Assembly (NCBI GenBank): GCA_024235635.1
Contig: JACKMA010000001.1
Coordinates: 806,001-870,000 of the forward strand
Origin: Zoogloeaceae bacterium
Lineage (GTDB): Bacteria; Pseudomonadota; Gammaproteobacteria; Burkholderiales; Rhodocyclaceae
DNA: 64,000 nt
Direction of reading: 5' to 3'
Positions 18,063-28,238 of this stretch are shown here, one piece after another. The notes under the pieces were generated by a model. The model saw only the letters and a program-made list of their open reading frames with translations, ran no database searches and was not told the origin of the DNA. The stretch's first letter is position 1, and the number at the start of each line of letters is the position of its first letter. A program made the position numbers and the translations under genes.

Positions 18063-19673
18063 ATGAGTCAACTGGTAGAAGTGAAAGTCCCGGACATCGG
18101 CGATTTCTCCGACGTTCCGGTCATCGAACTGTTCGTCAAGGTCGGCGACAACATCAAGGAAGAGGACGCGATCTGCACGCTCGAGTCCGACAAGGCGACG
18201 ATGGACGTGCCGTCGTCGGCCAGCGGCGTGGTCACGGAAGTGCTCGTCGCCCTCGGTGACACCGTGTCCGAAGGCAGTGTCCTGATCAAGGTCGAGAGCG
18301 GTGCCGCCGCGGCGGCCGCGGCGCCGGCGCCGGCCGCGCCCGCTGCCGAGGCACCGGCACCGGCCGCGCCCGTGGCGGGTGGTGGCGTCGTCGATGTCAC
18401 CGTGCCCGATATCGGCGACTTCTCGGATGTGCCGATCATCGACTTCTTCGTCAAGGTCGGCGACACGATCAAGCAAGAGGACGCGATCTGCACGCTGGAA
18501 TCGGACAAGGCGACGATGGACGTGCCGTCGTCGGCCTCGGGCACGGTCACCGAGGTCGTCGCCAAGGTCGGCGACAGCGTGTCGATGGGCTCGCTGCTGA
18601 TCAGGGTGCAGTCCGGCGCGGGTGCCGCCGCCCCGGCGCCTGCGGCCCCGGCGCCAGCGCCCGCGGCATCCGCTCCGGCGCCGGCCGCCAAGCCGGCGGC
18701 AGCATCTGCCCCGCCAGCGGCTGCTGCGGCTGCGCCGAGCGCGGTCAAGCTCGGCGGCACGGTTCACGCCAGCCCGTCGGTGCGCGCCTTCGCCCGCGAA
18801 CTCGGTGTCGATCTCGCCCAGGTCAAGGCTTCCGGCCCGAAGAACCGCATCCTGAAGGAAGACGTCAAGGCCTTCGTCAAGGGCGCGCTCGCCGGTGGTG
18901 GTGCCAAGGCGGCAGCAGCCGGGGCCAGCCTCGGCGGCGGTCTCGATCTGCTGCCGTGGCCGAAGGTGGATTTCTCGAAGTTCGGCGAAATCGAATCCAA
19001 GCCCCTGTCCCGCATCAAGAAGATCTCGGGCCAGAACCTGTCGCGCAACTGGGTGATGATCCCGGCGGTGACCTACCACGAGGACGCGGACATCACCAGC
19101 CTCGAGGAATTCCGCAAACAGCTCAACAAGGAGAACGAGCGGTCCGGCAAGAAGCTCACCATGCTGGCGTTTCTGATGAAAGCCTGCGTGAAGGCCCTGC
19201 AGGAGTACCCCGACGTCAACACCAGCCTCGACGGCGACAACCTGATCTACAAGAAGTACTACAACATCGCCTTTGCCGCCGACACGCCGCACGGCCTGGT
19301 GGTGCCGGTGGTCAAGGACTGCGACAAGAAGGGTGTGTTCGAGATCGCCGCCGAGACCGCCGAGCTGGCCAAGAAAGCCCGCGACGGCAAGCTCGGCCCG
19401 AAGGACATGTCCGGCGCCTGCTTCACCATCAGCTCGCTCGGCGGCATCGGCGGCACCTACTTCGCGCCGATCGTCAATGCGCCCGAGGTGGCGATCCTCG
19501 GGGTCAACAAGAGCGAGATCAAGCCGGTGTGGAACGGCAAGGAATTCGCACCGCGCCTGATCCTGCCGCTGTCGCTGACGGCCGACCATCGGGTCATCGA
19601 CGGTGCGCTGGCGACCCGCTTCAACGTCATGATCGCGCAACTGCTGGCCGACTTCCGTCGGGTCATGCTGTAA
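18063..19673 (+). CDS. aceF: Pyruvate dehydrogenase E2, dihydrolipoamide acetyltransferase with two lipoyl domains
   Basis: 536 residues. Two N-terminal lipoyl domains (about 3-78 and 111-186), each with the lipoylated Lys in ESDKATMDVPSS (Lys44 in the first), are joined by Ala/Pro linkers. The peripheral subunit-binding domain (VRAFARELGVDLAQVK, about 240-275) follows, then the catalytic acetyltransferase core ending with the active-site motif DHRVIDGA. The start ATG has GGAGAAGG just upstream; the open frame upstream of it is not coding. Lipoyl DNA is strikingly similar to that in the next gene. Confidence 0.95.
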   Translation: MSQLVEVKVPDIGDFSDVPVIELFVKVGDNIKEEDAICTLESDKATMDVPSSASGVVTEVLVALGDTVSEGSVLIKVESGAAAAAAAPAPAAPAAEAPAPAAPVAGGGVVDVTVPDIGDFSDVPIIDFFVKVGDTIKQEDAICTLESDKATMDVPSSASGTVTEVVAKVGDSVSMGSLLIRVQSGAGAAAPAPAAPAPAPAASAPAPAAKPAAASAPPAAAAAAPSAVKLGGTVHASPSVRAFARELGVDLAQVKASGPKNRILKEDVKAFVKGALAGGGAKAAAAGASLGGGLDLLPWPKVDFSKFGEIESKPLSRIKKISGQNLSRNWVMIPAVTYHEDADITSLEEFRKQLNKENERSGKKLTMLAFLMKACVKALQEYPDVNTSLDGDNLIYKKYYNIAFAADTPHGLVVPVVKDCDKKGVFEIAAETAELAKKARDGKLGPKDMSGACFTISSLGGIGGTYFAPIVNAPEVAILGVNKSEIKPVWNGKEFAPRLILPLSLTADHRVIDGALATRFNVMIAQLLADFRRVML

Positions 19674-19685
19674 GGAGGAGCCGCC

Positions 19686-21764
<2,079 letters not shown>

Positions 21765-21788
21765 CCACCGCGCCGCTCGGTTAGACCA

Positions 21789-21818
21789 ACGGCCACGGCA
21801 ATTGCCGTGGCCGTTTTT
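21789..21818 (+). terminator. Rho-independent terminator of aceE-aceF-lpd
   Basis: A perfect 26-base palindrome (arm ACGGCCACGGCAA, 21789-21814) runs into a T tract at 21814-21818, 25 bases after the lpd stop. Confidence 0.92.
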
Positions 21819-21929
21819 CATGGCGCATGGCCGCGGGACTGCAGGCCAGAGGGCCGGCCTGGCCCGACGGCAAGTTGGCGCCCTGGCGACCCGCCGGCAC
21901 GCCTATGCCCGGCCGCAACGAGACACCAG

Positions 21930-21965
21930 TTGCCATTGGTACTGCGAATCATTATCATTTGTATT
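21930..21965 (+). promoter_or_regulatory. Fur-controlled promoter of the iron-uptake unit
   Basis: TGCGAATCATTATCA (21943-21957) matches the 7-1-7 Fur box TGATAATCATTATCA at 13 of 15 positions, and its right half is perfect. It covers the -10 of a well-spaced sigma-70 promoter: TTGCCA (21930-21935), 17 bases, TATCAT (21953-21958). Fe-Fur bound here would block RNA polymerase, so the cupredoxin and permease genes should be made under iron limitation. Confidence 0.8.
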
Positions 21966-21985
21966 GTTATTCAAAGGAGATCGCC

Positions 21986-22303
21986 ATGGTCCGCCTGCTG
22001 CTGCTGTCCCTGCTCGTACCCTTCGCCGCCGCAGCGGCCGCGCCGGAGGTGCCGATCACCATCCGCGACCATCGCTTCGAGCCGGCCGAGGTTCGGATTC
22101 CGGCCGGGACCAAGGTCAGGCTGGTGGTCCATAACCAGGACCCGACCGCCGAGGAGTTCGAAAGCTACGAACTGAACCGGGAGAAGGTGATCCCGGGCGG
22201 CAGCAAGGCCTCGATCTTCGTCGGCCCGCTCGAACCCGGACGCTACCCGTTCTTCGGCGAGTTCAACCAGAAGACCGCGCAAGGCGTGGTCATCGCCGAG
22301 TAG
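21986..22303 (+). CDS. Periplasmic cupredoxin-like protein of an FTR1 iron-uptake system
   Basis: 105 residues. ATG at 21986 has AAGGAGAT upstream and gives a signal peptide (core LLLLSLLVPFAAAAA). The mature part has the cupredoxin pattern: ITIRDHRFEPAEVRIPAGTKV, then VVHNQDPTAEEFES and a C-terminal GRYPFFGEF. The usual copper-ligand Cys and Met at the end are not evident, so metal binding may differ from plastocyanin. The FTR1 gene begins five bases after the stop. P19-like or cupredoxin partners of FTR1 are thought to bind or oxidise ferrous iron before import. Confidence 0.8.
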   Translation: MVRLLLLSLLVPFAAAAAAPEVPITIRDHRFEPAEVRIPAGTKVRLVVHNQDPTAEEFESYELNREKVIPGGSKASIFVGPLEPGRYPFFGEFNQKTAQGVVIAE

Positions 22304-22308
22304 ACGCC

Positions 22309-23154
22309 ATGCTCGGATCCGCGATCATCGTCTTCCGCGAGTCGCTCGAAGCGGCTCTGTTGATCGGCATCATCGCCGCCGCAGCGCAAGCGCTGCCGCG
22401 GCGCAGCATCTGGCTCGGCGCCGGCGTCGGCGCGGGCGTTGCCGGTGCGCTGGTGGTCGCGGCATTCGCAGGTTCGATCAGTGAGCTCGCTGATGGCGTC
22501 GGCCAGGAACTGTTGAATGCCGGCGTCCTGTTCGCGGCCGTGCTGATGCTTGCCTGGCACAACATCTGGATGAGCCGCCATGCCCGGGCGATGGTCAGCG
22601 ACGCGCGTGCGGTGGTCCGCGACGTCGCGGACGGACGGCGCGAACTGTCCGCGATCGCTGCGGTGGTTGCACTGGCGGTGCTGAGGGAAGGATCCGAGAC
22701 CGTGCTGTTCCTGTACGGCGTCCTCGCCCAGGGCGAGTCGGTGGCCGGCGTGGCGCTCGGTGGCGTTCTCGGACTGGCCGCCGGCGCACTGGTCGGTGCC
22801 GCACTGTATGCAGGTCTGCTCAGGATCCCGGTACGCTGGTTCTTCTCGGTGACCGCGGCGATGGTCCTGCTGATCGCTGCCGGGATGGCCGGCCAGAGCG
22901 CGAGATTCCTGATCCAGGGCGATCTGCTGCCGGCACTGGCGAGCCCGCTGTGGGACACCTCCGGCTGGCTCACGACCGACTCGACAGTCGGCATGCTGCT
23001 GCACGTGCTCGTCGGCTACGACGCCCGCCCGAGTGGCATGCAAGCCCTTTTCTACTTCGCCACGATTGCGCTGATCCTGGCGGGGATGCGGTGGCTGCGG
23101 ACGCAGGAAGCGATCGCGTCCCCATCCCGCGCACGCGCCGCCGGCGCCACCTGA
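22309..23154 (+). CDS. FTR1-family high-affinity iron permease
   Basis: 281 residues with about seven hydrophobic segments. The two RExxE iron-binding motifs of the family are present: RESLE near residue 10 and REGSE near residue 126. It imports iron through the inner membrane, probably with the cupredoxin just upstream, like the EfeUO and P19/FTR1 systems. It lies five bases after the cupredoxin gene and under the same Fur-controlled promoter. The Arg/Ala-rich tail is poorly conserved. Confidence 0.9.
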   Translation: MLGSAIIVFRESLEAALLIGIIAAAAQALPRRSIWLGAGVGAGVAGALVVAAFAGSISELADGVGQELLNAGVLFAAVLMLAWHNIWMSRHARAMVSDARAVVRDVADGRRELSAIAAVVALAVLREGSETVLFLYGVLAQGESVAGVALGGVLGLAAGALVGAALYAGLLRIPVRWFFSVTAAMVLLIAAGMAGQSARFLIQGDLLPALASPLWDTSGWLTTDSTVGMLLHVLVGYDARPSGMQALFYFATIALILAGMRWLRTQEAIASPSRARAAGAT

Positions 23155-23243
23155 CCCCGACAGCCGCAGCCCCGAATCCGCCCCCGCGGAGGTCCGGGCG
23201 CGCGTGTCGATTCCCCATTCAATCCCGCGATAGGACAAACAAA

Positions 23244-23972
23244 GTGAAAGTCACCCCACTGCTTGCCGCCCTCGGCCTCGTCTGGAGCGCCTCGGCATCC
23301 GCCGGCCCGGCGGCCCACGTCTTTACGCCGACCGTCGAGTTCGGCGAAACCGAACTCGAGCTGCGCTACGGCACCACCCGCGAACCGGACGAAGAGCGTG
23401 AGCACTCGGCCGTGCTGGCGGTCGCCCATGGCGTCACCCAGCGCTGGAAGACCGAAATCGAAGCCGAGTTCGAGCGCGAACACGGCCACGGCACGCGGCT
23501 CGAGGCGATGGCCTGGGAAAACATCGTGCTGCTGACCGAACCGGGCGAGTATGCATTCGACCTCGGCCTGCTGGTCTAGATCGAACGGCCGATAGAACAC
23601 GAGGAGGGCTGGGTGATCGAAATCGGCCCACTCATCCAGACCGAGGTCGGCAAGGTCCAGTTCAATTTCAATCCGCTCTTCGAACGTCATGTCCGCGCGG
23701 AAGAAGACGGCGAGACCGAACTCTCCTACCAGTGGCAGGTGAAGTTTCGCCACGCCCAGGCCTTCGAGTTCGGCCTGCAGGGTTTCGGCGAAGTCGGCGA
23801 ATGGAACGACTGGGAAGAATCCGAGGATCAGGAGCACATGGCGGGTCCGGCGGTGTTCGGCAAGCTTCCGGTCGGCGAGCACGCCTTGAAGTACGACGCG
23901 GCCTTGCTGTTTGGGCTGAACGACCATACCGCGGACAACACCCTCCGAGTCCGGCTCGAGTACGAATTCTGA
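23244..23972 (+). pseudogene. Outer-membrane protein gene interrupted by an in-frame amber codon
   Basis: One continuous frame is broken only by TAG at 23577-23579. The first part (GTG start at 23244, 111 residues) has a signal peptide cut near ASASA and begins a barrel (VFTPTVEFGETELELRYG). The second part resumes in the same frame with IERPIEHEEGW and ends in RLEYEF, a barrel-type C-terminus with terminal Phe. Together they would give 242 residues. A GTG at 23613 has GAGGAGG upstream but would lack a signal peptide. It follows the FTR1 gene, so an iron-linked surface role is likely. A nonsense mutation is the simplest reading; a sequencing error or amber suppression are alternatives. Confidence 0.75.
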
Positions 23973-24015
23973 GCCGGCGGCGCGCGAGGATGCTTTTCGC
24001 GCCGGTCGACTTTGC

Positions 24016-24042
24016 GACGGCCGCATTCGCACTGCGGCCGTC
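24016..24042 (+). terminator. Hairpin after the interrupted outer-membrane gene
   Basis: GACGGCCGCA (24016-24025) pairs perfectly with TGCGGCCGTC (24033-24042) around a seven-base loop. Only a short T-rich stretch follows, so it is a probable but not strong terminator. Confidence 0.6.
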
Positions 24043-24270
24043 TTGCATGCGTTTTCCGGATCGCCACTTGCGTGCCGCTGCGGCGCCGGCCGCGGCTGTC
24101 GATGCGACCATCACGGCAGCACCAGGCAGCCCGGTCAGCACCACGCCGGAATCGAATCGACGGGAACCATCGGGTTTCACCGTCGCTGTCGCAGTCGGCC
24201 AATGGAACGCCGCACGACGGCGCAGTGCCCGGGTTAGCATGGAAGCGCCACAGGCACGACGGGGACCGGC

Positions 24271-25056
24271 ATGGGCATCAGGCAATATCAGGTGGATGCG
24301 TTCACCGATCGTCCGTTTGCCGGCAACCCGGCCGCTGTCTGCATCCTGGAGACATGGCTCGACGACGACCTGATGCAGGCCATTGCCGCCGAGAACAACC
24401 TGTCCGAAACCGCGTTTTGCGTCCACGAGCGCGCACGCTGGCGGCTGCGCTGGTTCACCCCGACCTGCGAGGTGCCGCTGTGCGGGCACGCCACGCTCGC
24501 GACTGCGCATGTGTTGTTCACCAAAATGGGCATCGACGTGCCGGCGCTCGAGTTCGACACGCTCGGCGGCAGGCTCGTCGTACGACGCGAGGGCGGGATG
24601 CTGGCGATGGATCTGCCGGCCTGGCCGGCACGCGCGATCACGACGCCAGCGGGTCTCGAGCAGGCCCTCGGCGCCACGCCCGACGAGACGCTGGCGGCCA
24701 ACGACTATCTGCTGGCCGTGCTGGACGACGCCGCAACGTTGCGCCGGCTGGCGCCGGACATCGAGCGGCTGGCGACACTACCGCACTGGGGAATCGTCGT
24801 CACCGCGCCCGGCGACGACGCCTACGATTTCGTCAGCCGGTTCTTTGCGCCAGCCCACGGCGTTGCGGAAGATCCGGTCACCGGATCGGCGCACTGCGCG
24901 CTGACGCCCTACTGGGCGGCACGTACGGGCCGCACGCGGTTGCTCGGCCTGCAGTGTTCCACTCGCAGCGGCGAAGTCGACTGCGAACTGCTCGGCCAGC
25001 GCGTGGTGCTGCGCGGTCGCGCAGTGACAGTGATCGAAGCGGAATGGCGGCTGTAG
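24271..25056 (+). CDS. PhzF-family isomerase/epimerase
   Basis: 261 residues. The PhzF/YddE fold is recognised from the N-terminus QYQVDAFTDRPFAGNPAAVC, the catalytic Glu in NNLSETAF, the RWFTP-x-CEVPLCGHATLA segment and the second-half signature FFAPAHGVAEDPVTGSAH. Members are diaminopimelate-epimerase-like proteins; PhzF isomerises DHHA in phenazine synthesis, but most chromosomal homologues have no known substrate. No other phenazine gene is near, so a phenazine role should not be assumed. The gene stands alone between a hairpin and the cobalamin riboswitch. Confidence 0.9.
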   Translation: MGIRQYQVDAFTDRPFAGNPAAVCILETWLDDDLMQAIAAENNLSETAFCVHERARWRLRWFTPTCEVPLCGHATLATAHVLFTKMGIDVPALEFDTLGGRLVVRREGGMLAMDLPAWPARAITTPAGLEQALGATPDETLAANDYLLAVLDDAATLRRLAPDIERLATLPHWGIVVTAPGDDAYDFVSRFFAPAHGVAEDPVTGSAHCALTPYWAARTGRTRLLGLQCSTRSGEVDCELLGQRVVLRGRAVTVIEAEWRL

Positions 25057-25237
25057 GCAGCTCGTCGCGCCGACCGCCCCCGGCCGCAGCGTGGCGTCTG
25101 GTGCGTACTCGCGCCGGTCCAGACTACACCCACGCCTCGCGGACATGTCGCGACCGGACGCGCCCTGCCTTGGGCCAGGCGAAATTCCGTTGGCATCTTG
25201 ACACTCCAGCCCGCCTTCTATAGCTTGCGCGACTCAG

Positions 25238-25442
25238 CTGCAGGTGCCCCACGGGTTTCCACCCAAGGGATGAAACGGGAAGCCGGTGCGCTCCTGGATT
25301 GCCATCCGGGAACAATTCCGGTGCTGCCCCCGCAACGGTAAGCGAGTTGCGGCGGATCATCGAGCCACTGCGTTTCGACGTGGGAAGGCGGTCCGCCCTG
25401 GTCTCCCCGAGACCCCTCGCGAGCCCGGAGACCGGCCTGCGG
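25238..25442 (+). promoter_or_regulatory. Cobalamin (adenosylcobalamin) riboswitch
   Basis: The conserved core elements occur in order: AGGTGCC (25242-25248), GGGATGAAACGGGAAGCCGGTG, GCTGCCCCCGCAACGGTAAG, GAGCCACTGCG, GGGAAGGCG (25382-25390), and the B12 box with GAGCCCGGAGACCGGCCTGC (25421-25440). The aptamer looks intact. It lies upstream of btuB, btuM and cobO and should lower their expression when adenosylcobalamin is plentiful. Confidence 0.95.
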
Positions 25443-25513
25443 CGATTGACCGGCATTGCGGAGGGCGATGACGCGGCTGACAGGTCCTGCTTCCCTGCCT
25501 GTTTCCGCTCGAT

Positions 25514-25572
25514 CCTTCCTCCAAGACGCCTTCACATGGCCATTGGGTGCGCGGGTGTGCGTGCCGGAGGAA
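25514..25572 (+). promoter_or_regulatory. Candidate expression platform: sequestered ribosome-binding site
   Basis: TTCCTCC at 25516-25522 is exactly complementary to GGAGGAA at 25566-25572, the Shine-Dalgarno of the btuB start at 25580. Pairing would hide the ribosome-binding site. No T-run terminator is seen between aptamer and start, so control of translation is the likely mode. Confidence 0.55.
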
Positions 25573-25579
25573 AGCAAGC

Positions 25580-25741
25580 ATGTCGAAACGCCGCCTACTC
25601 GCTGCGGCTCTGTTGTCGTGTTCCCGTCTGACCCCTGCCGCAGAACTCGATTCCGTCGTCGTCACCGCGACCCGCACCGCGCAATCCGCAGACCAGTCGC
25701 TGTCGTCGATCACCGTCGTGCTGCGCTTTCGACCTTGCTGA
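25580..25741 (+). pseudogene. btuB: btuB remnant: outer-membrane B12 receptor with the plug and barrel deleted
   Basis: The 53-residue product starts with a signal peptide (MSKRRLLAAALL) followed by the TonB-box region LDSVVVTATRTAQSADQSL, typical of BtuB. After SSITVV it jumps to LRFRPC and stops. The final residues resemble the last strand of a TonB-dependent barrel, so an internal deletion that joined the two ends is the best explanation; an intact receptor has about 600 residues. The Shine-Dalgarno and riboswitch are still in place. The stop lies 27 bases before btuM, so translation of the remnant may now serve as a leader. Confidence 0.82.
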
Positions 25742-25768
25742 CATTTCCCTGAGAACGAGGAGCCCTTC

Positions 25769-26377
25769 GTGCCCATCACATCGAATCGCCATCAATTCCT
25801 GGCCGGCGCCGCATTGCTGTTGCTGCTGGCCGGCACCCGCGGCCAGCACTTCGCCACCGTGCACAGCTTGCCCAGCGCGTCCTGGGCCGTGTTCTTTCTC
25901 GCCGGCGTCTACCTGCGGCCGCGATGGGTCCTGCCGGTCCTGCTGGCTTTGCTATGGGCGCTGGATTTCGCGCCCCATCTGATCGCCGGCGCCAGCCTGC
26001 GGGACGTCGTCGAGAGCGGCCAGGCGTTCTGCCTTTCCCCGGGCTACTTCTTCCTATTGCCGGCCTACGCGGCGCTGTGGTGCGCGGGCCGTTGGTACGC
26101 GCAGCGGCATCGACAGGAATGGCGCTCGCTGTGGCTGCTGGCTGCTGCTGCGCTGGCCGGTGCGGCGATCTGCGAATTGCTGTCGAGCGGTGGTTTCTAT
26201 CTGTTATCCGGGCACTTCGCCGAGCCGCGGTTCGCCGAATTCGCGGGACGGCTGACCGCCTACTTCCCGCGATCCCTGCAGGCGATGGCGAGCTATGTTG
26301 CCGTCGCCGTCGTGATCCATGCATCGCTCGTGCTGGCCGGCAAGGCGGCCGAGGCACACGAGGCAGCGGCACGATGA
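25769..26377 (+). CDS. btuM: BtuM-like vitamin B12 transporter (solitary ECF S-component type)
   Basis: 202 residues with about six hydrophobic helices. GTG at 25769 follows GAGGAG. Size, topology and position between a B12 riboswitch and cobO fit BtuM, the solitary S-component described from Thiobacillus denitrificans that takes up cobalamin and removes the cyano group with a cobalt-binding cysteine. A Cys88 in QAFCLSPGYFFLLPAY is well placed for that role. The reading frame is intact, in contrast to the genes around it. The stop overlaps the cobO start (ATGA). The family call rests on context and recalled features and would be settled by a profile search. Confidence 0.75.
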   Translation: MPITSNRHQFLAGAALLLLLAGTRGQHFATVHSLPSASWAVFFLAGVYLRPRWVLPVLLALLWALDFAPHLIAGASLRDVVESGQAFCLSPGYFFLLPAYAALWCAGRWYAQRHRQEWRSLWLLAAAALAGAAICELLSSGGFYLLSGHFAEPRFAEFAGRLTAYFPRSLQAMASYVAVAVVIHASLVLAGKAAEAHEAAAR

Positions 26378-26985
26378 GCGTCGACGACGGCGAACGCGAA
26401 CGACGCCACCGGGCACGCATGCAGCGCAAAAAGGCCGTCGTCGACGCCGGCATCGGCCGGGCCGATCGCGACCAGGGCCTGCTGCTGGTGCTCACCGGCC
26501 CGGGCAAGGGCAAATCGTCCTCCGCCTTCGGCATGGTCGCGCGTGCCCTCGGCCACGGCCTGCAGGTCGGTGTCGCACAGTTCATCAAGGGCCGCAGCGA
26601 CACCGGCGAGGAGGCATTCTTCCGCGGCCAGCCAGGCGTCTCGTGGCACGTCCTCGGCGAAGGATTCACCTGGGAGACGCAAGACCTCGCGCGCGACGCA
26701 GAGACCGCGAATCGGGCATGGTCGGTCGCTCACGCCATGCTGCGCGACGAGAGACTGGGCCTGGTCGTGCTCGACGAACTGGCCTATCCGCTCCGCTTCG
26801 GCTGGCTGGACGTCGCGACGGTGCTCGACGACCTCGCTGGCCGCCCGCCGCTACAGCATGTCGTGATCACCGGGCGCGCAATGCCCGACCGACTGGTCGC
26901 GGCGGCCGACACGGTTTCCGAGCTGCGCGACGTGAAGCATGCGTTTCGTGCCGGCATACGGGCACAGAAGGGTGTCGATCTATGA
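26374..26985 (+). CDS. cobO: Corrinoid adenosyltransferase, CobO/BtuR type
   Basis: 203 residues. It transfers the 5'-deoxyadenosyl group of ATP to cob(I)alamin or cobyrinate diamide. The P-loop is TGPGKGKSSSAFG near residue 41. VAQFIKG, then LGEGFTW and VLDELAYPL are family signatures, and the N-terminal RRHRARMQRKKAVVDAGI arm is typical. Four-base ATGA overlaps link it to btuM before and cobB after. It is full length and appears functional. With btuM it could still support salvage of imported cobalamin. Confidence 0.93.
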   Translation: MSVDDGERERRHRARMQRKKAVVDAGIGRADRDQGLLLVLTGPGKGKSSSAFGMVARALGHGLQVGVAQFIKGRSDTGEEAFFRGQPGVSWHVLGEGFTWETQDLARDAETANRAWSVAHAMLRDERLGLVVLDELAYPLRFGWLDVATVLDDLAGRPPLQHVVITGRAMPDRLVAAADTVSELRDVKHAFRAGIRAQKGVDL

Positions 26986-27642
26986 ACGGCTGTCCGGCTT
27001 TGCTGGTGTCCGCACCGGCCTCCGGCCAGGGCAAGACCACGGTCACTGCTGCGCTCGTACGACGCTACCGCAACCAGGGTCGGCACGTGCGCGTGTTCAA
27101 GGTGGGGCCCGATTTTCTCGATCCGATGATCCTCGAACTCGCGTCCGGCAACCCGGTGTACCAACTCGACCTGTGGATGGGGGGCGAAGCGCATTGCAGA
27201 CAGCTGTTGCATGACGCCGCCGCACGTGCCGACCTGATCGTCATCGAAGGCGTCATGGGTCAGTTCGACGGTGATCCTTCCACGCCGAAGGCCAACCGGT
27301 CGTTGCCGAATGCGGCGGCATGCTCTACCTGCTCGAATTGCTCGCCGACGCGCGGGGTCGCGACGCGGCTCTGGTAAAGATATGCCAGGCCGTGCGGAGA
27401 TGCAGAAACGATTGGCCAATCTCGGCATGCATCGCGCCGATCTGCCGGAAGGGACACTGCGCGGTCACACCTTCCATTACTCGACGATGACCACCACCTG
27501 CGAGCCGATCGTCGTGTCGCATCCGGCCCGCCACCACGGCAACGGCGAACCCGTCTATCGTCTGGGCCGACTGACCGCCTCGTATCTGCACTGGTATTTC
27601 CCGTCGAACCCGACGACGACGGCCGGCCTGTTCCTGCCATGA
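26982..27642 (+). pseudogene. cobB: cobB (cobyrinate a,c-diamide synthase) with internal deletion and frameshifts
   Basis: The start overlaps cobO by ATGA. The N-terminus is good CobB (LLVSAPASGQGKTTVTAAL P-loop; VFKVGPDFLDPMILE) until FDGDPS near 27278. Sequence then resumes in another frame at about 27281 with HAEGQPVVAECGGMLYLLE, which is the catalytic-Cys region of the glutaminase domain. A further shift near 27375-27381 restores the true C-terminus (MPGRAEMQKRLANLGMHR to HWYFPSN). About 200 residues between the two domains are gone. It cannot make an active enzyme. Confidence 0.88.
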
Positions 27643-27724
27643 GCGGACTCGCCCCGCCCGCAATCGACACCGGCCGCCACCCCACCCGAGGTTGCCACGG
27701 CAGGTGCCGGCGCACGGTGCTTCG

Positions 27725-28238
27725 ATGATGACGACCGCGATGCTGGCAGTGGCCGCGGTGATCGCCGACTGGTTGCTCGGCGAACCCCGCCACTGGCACC
27801 CCCTCATCGGCTTCGGCAGGCTCGCCGAACGCATCGAGAAGTCACTCCACAGCGGCAACGGCGCATCGCCGTTGACCCACCGCTCACTGGGCTTGCTGGC
27901 CGTCGTCGGCTCGATCCTACCGCTGACGCTGGTGGCCTCGCTGCTCACCACACTGCCTGGAAGCGGCGACCTGATCGGCCTGCTCCTGCTCTACCTCGCC
28001 CTCGGACACCGGAGCCTGCATGAGCATGCCCTTCGGGTCATGCACGCAGTGCCGCTCGGCAAAGAAGACGACGCCCGCCGATGCGTCGGATTGATGGTGA
28101 GCCGCGACCGGGACGCGATGGACGTTCCGGCCTCGACCATCGAATCGATACATCGGACGGGCACTCGACCTCGTGCGGCGGGGGGTCTGGCTCTGGCCAG
28201 GCCTGCTGGTAGTGATCGGGCTGGCGACCGATGCTTGA
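27725..28238 (+). pseudogene. cbiB: cbiB (adenosylcobinamide-phosphate synthase) with the middle deleted
   Basis: The first 140 or so residues are a clear CbiB/CobD membrane protein (ADWLLGEPRHWHPLIGFGRL; LALGHRSLHEHALRV; GLMVSRDRDAMD). After about 28140 the frame changes, and the C-terminus (YIGRALDLVRRGVWLWPGLL) ends at TGA 28236-28238. Roughly half the gene is missing. The TGA overlaps the cobC start, as expected for an ancestral tight operon. Confidence 0.85.

Noticed and set aside
24271..25056. Phenazine biosynthesis role for the PhzF-like gene
   Set aside because: No other phenazine gene is nearby, and most PhzF-like proteins are not involved in phenazine synthesis.
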